A stretch of DNA of 64,000 nt from NCBI RefSeq assembly GCF_012489685.1, contig NC_080043.1, forward strand, positions 55,760,289-55,824,288. The letters run 5' to 3'. Positions 57,229-64,000 of this stretch are shown one piece after another (the stretch's first letter is position 1; every line of letters begins with the position of its first letter). The position numbers were made by a program, and so were the translations under genes. The DNA comes from Lotus japonicus (lineage: Eukaryota; Streptophyta; Magnoliopsida; Fabales; Fabaceae). Under the pieces are notes generated by a model that did no database searches, had not been told where the DNA came from, and was given only the letters and a program-made list of their open reading frames with translations.

Positions 57229-59752
57229 GGCTTAATTGCAACTTTAGTCCCTGACGTTCACTAAAATCATGATTTTAGTCCTTCCCTAAATTTAATTACA
57301 AGAATGGTCCCTCACGTTCACAGTCGTTTGCAACGTTAGTCTTTCTGTTAAAATATTAATGGAAGGTGCTTATGTGGCATGTTTTTGGAGACGTGGCACT
57401 GCCACTAGAGAGAGAAGTACATGTCTCTTCATCTCAAAAAAAAAAAAAACTCAAATCCAGGAAGATGATGCTTGTTCATCTCCTTGATCATCATCTTCAT
57501 CTTGATCTAGGAATTCTGGGTGAATAAAACCCAAAACCCATCGTTGCAACTAAAGTTCAGAGGATTAAAGGCCACCAAAATCCCCTCTTGTTACAGAATC
57601 AAACCCAGGACACCCAGAAAAGAGGGGAATCACAGGGGAAGAAGCTGCAATTGAAACCCATAATTTGATTTTTTTTCCCAGATATCTTTCCAAAAACCAT
57701 TAATTCGAAACAATCAAAAGAAAGAGGGGAAGAGGATAAAGCTAAAACATAGAATCTGATTTTTTCCAGAAACCCTAGATTCGAATTAATCAACAATAAG
57801 AGGGGAAAAAGATGAAGTCAAACCCAGAATCAGATTTTTTTTCCAAAAACCATGAATTCGAAAAACTAAAAGAAATAGGGGAAGAGGATGAAGCTAAAAA
57901 CAGAATCTGAATTTAGTTTTGGGATTGTTCCATCTTGAAGCTACAAAGCTAATCTCAAACCCATCTTCACATATCGATCCACGCCTCCAGTCCCAACGGT
58001 CTCACCGTCAACATCGATGCACCGTGTTCATCATCAACACAAAAGAACAACGAGGGGGTGAGGGTCGATGGCAAGGGGGTTTACAAAAGTGGGTGAGGGT
58101 CGACCGCAAAAGGGATTGGCTTAATTGCAACTTTAGTCCCTGACGTTCACTAAAACCACAATTTTAGTCCCTCACGTTCACCTGCATTTGCAACATCAGT
58201 CTTTCTGTTAAAATATTAACAGAAGGTGCTTATGTGGTAATAAATAGTGCAAAATAAAAAAAGGGTGAGGTCTGAGTTTGTTTCTCGATCTCTCTCTTTT
58301 TCTTCTTCCGTTTTTTTCTTATTTTTCTTATTCATTCCTCTTCCATCTTCTGAAAGCTCCTTAGTAAAATAACACAATCTTCATCAAGAAATAGTGAAAA
58401 TCCAAATCCAAATTCATTCCTCTTCCATCTTCTCAAATCCAGAAAGATGATGCTTCTTCATCTCCTTCATCATCATCTTCATCTTGATCTAGGAATTCGG
58501 GGTGAATCAAACCCAAAACCCATCGTTGCAACTAAAGTTCACAAGATCAAAGGCCACCAAAGTCCCCTCTTGTTTCTGAATCAAACCCAGGACACCCATA
58601 AAAGAGGGGAATCGCAAGGGAAGAAGATGAAGTTGAAACTCATAATTTGATTTTTTTCCCCAGATATCTTTCCAAAAACCATTAATTCGAAACAATCAAA
58701 AGAAAGAAGGGAAGAGGATAAAGCTAAAACACAGAATCTGATTTTTTCCACCCTAGATTCGAATTAATCAATAAAAAGAGGGGAACAAGATGAAGTCAAA
58801 CCCATAATCAATTTTTTTCCAAAAAATGAATTCAAAAAAATAAAAGAAATAAGGGAAGAGGATGAAGCTAAAAACAAAATCTGAATTTAGTTTTGAGATT
58901 GTTCCATCTTGAAGCTACATAGCTAATCTCAAACCCATCTTCACATATCGATCAACGCCTCCAGTCCCAACGGTCTCACCGTCAACATCTCTCCACTGTG
59001 TTCATCATCAACACAAAAGATCAACGAGGGGGTGAGGGTCGATGGCAAGGGGGTTTACAAAAGTGGGTGAGGGTCGACCGCAAAAGGGATTTGCGCAGCG
59101 GGTGAGGGTTGATGGCAGAGAAGCGGATTTCCAGATCTGGTTGAATTTGGATTTTGGGTTTTCATTATTTCTTGATGAAGATTGTGTTATTTTACTGATG
59201 AGCTTTAAGAAGATGGAAGAGGAATGATAAGAAAAAGGCTAAAAAGCACTTTTGGCCCCTGATGTTTCAAGTTTGTGCAAATTCTGCCCCTACTCTATTT
59301 TTGTCGATGTTTCTACCCCTCATGTTTTCAAACAGTGCACCATCTACCCCTCATGTTTTCAAACAGTGCACCGTCTACCCCTCCGTGAGGGGTAGACGGT
59401 GCACTGTTGGAAAACATGAGGGGTAGAAACATCGACAAAAATAGATAGGGGCAGAATTTGCACAAACTTGAAACATCAGGGGCAAAAAATGCTTTTTAGC
59501 CTAAGAAAAAGAAGAAAAAAAACGGAAGAAGAAAAAGAGAGAGATCGAGAAACAAACTCAGATCTCACCTTTTTTTTATTTTGCATTATTTATTGCCACA
59601 TAAGCACCTTCTGTTATTCTGTTAATATTTTAACAGAAAGATTAACGTTGCAAACGGAGGTGAATGTGAGGGACTATTTTTGTAATTAAATTTAGCGAGG
59701 GACTAAAATTGTGGTTTTAGTGAACGTCAGGGACTAAAGTTGCAATTAAGTC
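57229..59752. mobile_element. Composite MULE with two left ends
   Basis: A perfect 9-bp duplication TTAAATGTT (57220-57228 and 59753-59761) splits an FDM-like exon. Ends are GGCTTAATTGCAACTTTAGT at left and its inverted form at right, with long TIRs. A second left-type end starts at 58118, and the DNA after it (58118 to about 59093) repeats 57229-58117 with a few indels, so the left part is tandemly duplicated. A foldback MITE (59237-59501) sits near the right end. The interior encodes no transposase. Confidence 0.85.
59237..59501. mobile_element. Foldback MITE nested in the MULE
   Basis: A 265-bp near-perfect palindrome with ends GGCTAAAAAGC...GCTTTTTAGCC and a centre around ACCCCTC|CGTGAGGGGT (59389). 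It is flanked by the perfect 9-bp duplication TAAGAAAAA (59228-59236 and 59502-59510). Confidence 0.9.
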
Positions 59753-60060
59753 TTAAATGTTCTGAAACACATGAAGAGTGATGGAGACTTTGAAGTTCTG
59801 AACATGATGGATTCCTTACTCGGATTGAAGATTAAAGCGACTGTGACTTTGAGAGTTGGATTCACTAAACCAAACACCGATCATTAAAGAGCGTAAGAGC
59901 AATGATTATACTTCCCAATCATTCAAATTGTTACCTGGATTAAATATTATAGTGATTGATTGCTAATATGGCCCTGCGTATTTCATAGTGCCCGAGAAAA
60001 AAATGAAATATACCGGTGATCTTATGAAGTTTCAAAAAAAACAATCTTTGAATGTTTGAT

Positions 60061-60610
60061 AATGCATTTGAGCTTAGTTGATCAAAATAAAGATATTTAT
60101 TCGTTCAAAAGCATGGGAAGATGGAAACTGAAGTGCATTTCGTAACATGTCACATAAAAAAGTTCAGTCCCTTTTATAGTTGCAACAAATTGAAAATGAT
60201 TTTCCACGCAATAAAAGAAAGAATGATCAAAGTCAATACTTTTTTTTAGCGTTCCTCTTGTAACAAAAAAAAGTCAATACTTTTCATGTTTCAAAAAAAA
60301 AAGTCTATACTTTTCTATCTCACTCCATTTTTACTTTCGTCTTGATATCACAAGTTCTAGAACTATTGCAGCTTACAATAGTGAGTTTTTAACAAATTTT
60401 ATCGTTTCCTTATAATGAGATAAGGTGAACCAGTTGATTTTAAGAATCTGTTCATAATAACTGTTTATAGTTTCACTGTTTCACTTTTCAACTGTTATGA
60501 TATTTTCTTGCTCCAGCCATCCAAGATTAAAACAAAGAAAGCAACTAAAATGTCCTATGAGGATTGTGCGTTAAACAAATCATGAAGTTAACCGGCAGGA
60601 ATTATCTTTA
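60061..60610. repeat. Right arm of the inverted duplication, distal part
   Basis: Reverse complement of about 17390-17880, with shared landmarks such as AATGCATTTGAGCTTAGTTG, GGTGAACCAGTTGAT and AAACAAATCATGAAGTTAA, at roughly 85% similarity by eye. Homology fades past 60610. Confidence 0.88.
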
Positions 60611-60829
60611 CTTCCACATATAAAATGTTGGTGTTGTGTTCAACTTTTAAGAGGGGATGAGTAGCGAAGTTGGGTTGACAAAGTTGAGTTGATGTGGTCA
60701 CATGCCGTGAGATTGAGTAGGAGCAGTGTGAAAAAAACTTCAGGGCGAGCTAGCTATCAACGAGTGCGGAGAGAGAGACAAGGGAGGGAGATCGAGCTTA
60801 AGCAGACAAGAGGTTCTCTTGCTTCAGTG
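60611..60829. other. Intergenic
   Basis: No feature recognised. Confidence 0.4.
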
Positions 60830-61470
60830 GTCTTAACGGGGTCCAACAACGACACATTAGCAATTGGATCGATGTAGGGTTTTCGACAGGGGTGAAAATC
60901 TGAAGTTGAATTTTCCTTTAATTTTATCATTGATTGGTTGAAAGGTGAAGGTTTATGGATATTGGTGGTTCGCATGGTGGCTGGAGAGTAATGATCGATC
61001 GGGGGTGATGGTTTACCAGGGACTAGCTGCAAAATGTATTGGTGTCGATGTCCACCTTTTCCCTCCCTCAGCCCCCCTTTCATTCACCTCCCCCCTTCCC
61101 TCCGCTCACTGGTTCTACTTTTTACCCCTATCTCATTCACCCAAGTAGCATAGCTCACATCTCCCCTTCTCCCCTCACACCTCTCTCCTCTTTCCCCACT
61201 ACTCCCACGAAGACAACACTAGAAGAATGTTTTGCCAGTACATGAGAAACCACTGTCCACCTACCTTTGTCCCAACCATTTATTATCAATCACTACTCTA
61301 AAGCGGCCATGCGAACCACCAACATCCATAAACCTCCACTCGTCAACCAATTAATGAAAGAAATGGAAGAAAGTTCAACTTGGGGTCTTTACCCTAATTT
61401 TAAAATCCTTCACCAATCCAACTCCTGATGTCGTTCTTTACACCCTAGCGAGACAATTGGACCAAGGGAC
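60830..61470. repeat. Imperfect foldback element
   Basis: Left arm blocks (GGGGTCCAACAACGACACAT at 60838, GGTTTATGGATATTGGTGGT at 60947 with CGCATGG after it) reappear inverted at right (CCATGCGAACCACC..CATCCATAAACC at 61309-61335, CAATTGGACCAAGGGACCC near 61450). Termini and target duplication are not resolved. Probably a MULE-type foldback. Confidence 0.55.
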
Positions 61471-61980
61471 CCTCCTCTCTGTCGAAGCTCAATTTCCCTC
61501 CATCATCTTGTTCTCAAACATCGTAGGTAGTGTGGTTTAGTGCCAAGTCGAAGTTGATGCAAAATTGTTGGGTCAAAGGTTATTTCTTAGGGGGGTGGGA
61601 CAAGAGAGGGTGTGGGCAGATCTTGGGAGATAAGGTGGGGTGAGAAGGGGAGAGGGAGAAGGTGGGGGAAATGCGGAGCTGGGGGGACAAGGAAAAAGTG
61701 AGGGACAGGGTTAGGAGAGGGGGAACTGAGGAAGGAGAACAGGTGAGTGGGGAAAGGGGAGGAGATGGTGGAGGATGGTGATGAAGATGAGTAGCCATGT
61801 CGGAAGAGGTGGGCGGGGGGGACCATGGGTTGGGGGAGAGAGTGCTTGTGGTGGATTTGTATGAAAAACTTACCATCAATAGCTCAAAATAAAACTGGTA
61901 ATTTTGGAGGGACAAAGAACCCACAAATTTGGTTGTAATAACTAAACATGAAAATGAGGCATATTCCAAAAATGTCACAT
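61471..61980. other. Strand-asymmetric purine-rich tract
   Basis: Plus strand strongly G/A-rich at 61587-61830; the minus strand gives P/S/L-rich frames (132 and 79 codons) that look like low-complexity by-products. A pyrimidine-rich partner occurs at 61050-61240. No gene is supported. Confidence 0.45.
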
Positions 61981-62961
61981 GAGGTCAATGTAGACTTTTG
62001 TTAAAGTTCGAAAAAAACTTTAACATCAAGTACGAAAAATGAAAAATTTGGAGGGACGAAAACCCCAATTTATTTTTTTGCAAGGTCTAAAAACAAAAAT
62101 CCAGACCAAAAACTTACTCAAGAAAAAAGAAAAAAAGAAGGAAGGAGGGGACGGAAAAAAAAGAAGCTATCGCCTCTTCTCCCCGCAAGCCGCAACCGTT
62201 GATCGCTGCCTCGCCGTGAGGTTTTTCACACTGCTCTCACTCACTCACACTGCATGCGACCCTCTTCGTTAATATTATTCACGTTCTCCGCCGTCACCAC
62301 CGCCGTCAACCACCACTATTCTACTTTTAGGTTCTCTCTCGTTCCTTAATCGCCTATTTACTTAGTTTCTACACACAATGCTCAACATTTAAAAACGAAT
62401 GCAATGAATAAAAAAATATTTGTTTCAATCCCATAGTAAAGGGATTTCAATAACAAGGATATATATTGTTTTCAGCACTTTATATTTAATTCATCCTTTC
62501 TATTAACTACTTTTCCACAAAAATTGTCAATCTTATTTTATTTATTGTTGCAACAGAAGTTAATATCAATTTCAGATTTCATTTACCTTTTGAAACCTAA
62601 GATTAATCCACTTTTATAGAGACTCTATTTTACATATGATAGGTTATGAAAATTAAATGAACACATTACAACAAAAAGGATGAAAAATCAAAACATTGAA
62701 ACCATAAGAATACAATCATTGCAATTAACCATAGGTGAACAGTCATAGAAAATTAAAACATTGCAATCATAAAAAAGGATGAAAGTAATAACAACTTAAA
62801 CAGTCATTACACCCATTAAACACAACTCAATGAGCAACTTGAAACAGAATTAAAAAAAAGACAAAGAAATAAACCAAAGTTCTTAAAAGGGAATACATGG
62901 CTCATAGAACCAACAAAAAACACCAACGGACAAAACTGACTTCCATAAGCAAAACGATCTT
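61981..62961. other. Intergenic
   Basis: Contains a C-rich patch (62160-62330, with CCGCCGTCACCACCGCCGTC) that could be a 5' leader of an unseen gene, otherwise AT-rich DNA and the 3' flank of the minus-strand gene. Nothing firm. Confidence 0.4.
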
Positions 62962-63924
62962 TCACATTTTCTCCTTCTTAACAATCTTCAATGGCTTCTT
63001 GGTTCCAACAACACTTGCAACGACATCAGCATCAACAGGGATAGGGCGTTTGGATGAAGGTGAATCATTATTCTCAGCCTGAAGGGGTTCCTGAGAAAAG
63101 TCATTGATATGGACTGCAACTTTGATATTCTCATCAACCTCATCATCCTTAACCTGAAAATAAAACAATTAGAACATAAATGAGATAAATGAAAACAAAG
63201 TAACTTGAAATAAAAGATTAATAATCAAACCACCTCATTCTTATCTGGGGGAGAAGTTCCTTTCAGCTTAGTCACAGAGTTTACCTTCCTATTAGCAACA
63301 GATTTTTTCTTAAGATTAACTTTAACCTCCTAGCCTACAACCTGAAATAATTTAAACATAGAAATAAACAATTCTGCAATAAATTGAATGAAATTATATT
63401 AACAATTTTGCAATAAACTGAATGAAATTGCAATTATAAATAATAAGTAATCATAGCACCATTTCATGGTTATTGGAAGCAGAGGATACAGTCTCAACTC
63501 TGACATATAGAGGACCCAAATCCACAGCAGCAGATTCAGGGTTTACCATTGCTGACAACTTAGAGTCAGAACTTCCAACATCAACAGACTTTGACGCGTT
63601 AGCCCCATAGAGAACCTAAGTAATTAAAAATAGAACAATTAGTAAGGGCAATCAAGAAAAAAGTAAATAAACCACCTTGCAAGGGATTAGGTTATTGACC
63701 TTGTCTTTGTATTTAATTTCTGGCTTTCCATGAAAGGACTTTGCATTTGATGAGTACTGCATCTTCAATTCATGGACAGAGGCCAAAACAATTGAGTCTT
63801 CTTGGCTATCCTTACTTAAATCAACAACAGGAGAATTGGATGAATTGCCAACATTAGGGTCACCAGCGACATTAAAATCTTCACTAAGATTCTTAAATGA
63901 AGAAAAATATATATGAGATCCCAC
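62962..63924 (-). CDS. 3' exons of an uncharacterised multi-exon gene (partial)
   Basis: On the minus strand, four exon-like segments have consistent splice sites: about 63900-63676, 63615-63460, 63341-63234 and 63153-62962. The last ends in TGA after KKPLKIVKKEKM. Predicted protein parts are hydrophilic and lysine/serine/aspartate-rich (NVAGDPNVGNSSNSPVVDLS; VDADVVASVVGTKKPLKIVK), without a fold I can name. The third exon has an in-frame TAG right after its acceptor (VVG-stop-EVK), so either the acceptor is different or the gene is damaged. Three of four donors read GTGGTT. The lysine-rich tail suggests a nuclear protein, perhaps the tail of an RPA-like protein, but this is weak. The 5' part lies beyond the window. 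Confidence 0.45.
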
Positions 63925-64000
63925 ACCAATCAGAAAAAAAATTACAGAAAAAAAAATTCAGATTATACAACCAACCACCTTTGAAAAACTTGAAGAAGAA

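Larger units (their letters stand above)
56990..59905 (+). pseudogene. FDM/IDN2-like (XS/XH family) gene fragment, broken
   Basis: Plus-strand exon pieces read in order: 56990-57054 (DMDVMVQQKAGENLLNLAAD), an intron about 57055-57129 (AG|GTTTGT...TTTAAAG), then 57130-57228 (KIIQLENQLVVK, an in-frame TAA, LELEIQHLKRKLNV), interrupted by a MULE, and resuming at 59762 (LKHMKSDGDFEVLNMMDSLL), then a frameshift to ELDSLNQTPIIKERKSND. This is the coiled coil before the XH domain of FACTOR OF DNA METHYLATION/IDN2 proteins, which act with IDN2 in RNA-directed DNA methylation. XS and XH domains are absent. The retained intron argues for a DNA-level copy or unspliced transcript. Non-functional. Confidence 0.75.
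32880..60043. other. 27-kb block inserted into the right arm
   Basis: The left arm is continuous across the position where the right arm stops (32879) and resumes (60061). The block is flanked by a 17-bp direct repeat, ATCTTTGAATGCTTGAT (32863-32879) and ATCTTTGAATGTTTGAT (60044-60060), one mismatch. The right copy is preceded by an A-rich run (TTTCAAAAAAAACA). It contains the nested LTR elements and the FDM-like pseudogene. Confidence 0.75.

Noticed and set aside
61580..61978. 132-codon minus-strand P/S-rich frame as a proline-rich protein gene
   Set aside because: Caused by a pyrimidine-rich strand; no signal peptide, splice sites or conserved motif.

Overview
The window is nuclear DNA from a flowering plant, a eudicot and probably a legume. 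Genes have GT-AG introns and plant-type TATA boxes, and the recognisable proteins are plant families: a two-domain cupin, a NaKR-like HMA protein, and fragments of CRY-DASH, ANKRD13-like and FDM/IDN2 proteins. The intergenic DNA is AT-rich and dominated by transposons. The legume call rests on the close resemblance of the cupin and of the SIRE-type retroelement to legume sequences as I know them, and is inference.

Layout. 1-1237 is the end of a long LTR. 1933-8839 is a Mutator-like Pack-MULE carrying pieces of a CRY-DASH photolyase gene and an ANKRD13-like ankyrin gene, split by a nearly complete Ty1/copia element (3119-8590) with 678-bp LTRs. 9053-12361 holds transposon remnants and a second Pack-MULE. 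15056-16134 is a three-exon HMA-domain gene. 17390-21190 and 29400-32879 are the arms of an inverted duplication, each with a complete 356-aa cupin gene; the genes are divergent (minus on the left, plus on the right). The spacer between the arms holds a Helitron, several MITEs and a MULE.

The right arm is broken at about 32880 and resumes at about 60061. The 27-kb block between them is flanked by a 17-bp near-perfect direct repeat. It contains an FDM/IDN2-like pseudogene fragment, a composite MULE, and a four-level nest of LTR elements: C, a 1.4-kb non-autonomous element; inside it D, a decayed copia; inside that E, a SIRE/Sirevirus-type copia with env-like ORFs and an antisense mini-gene; and inside the E LTR F, a 4.1-kb solo-LTR-like unit with a minisatellite. 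Each level has its own TG...CA ends and 5-bp target duplication. LTR divergence falls from outer to inner (roughly 91%, 98% and 99% identity for C, D and E), matching the nesting order. The right end has a foldback repeat and the 3' exons of an uncharacterised minus-strand gene that runs off the window.

Three observations deserve most attention. First, the two cupin genes look identical over about 2.1 kb including both introns, while their promoters and 3' UTRs are clearly diverged, which points to gene conversion across the inverted repeat. Second, a TATA-ORF-poly(A) mini-gene runs antisense inside the Sirevirus. Third, the Pack-MULE has captured parts of two different nuclear genes.
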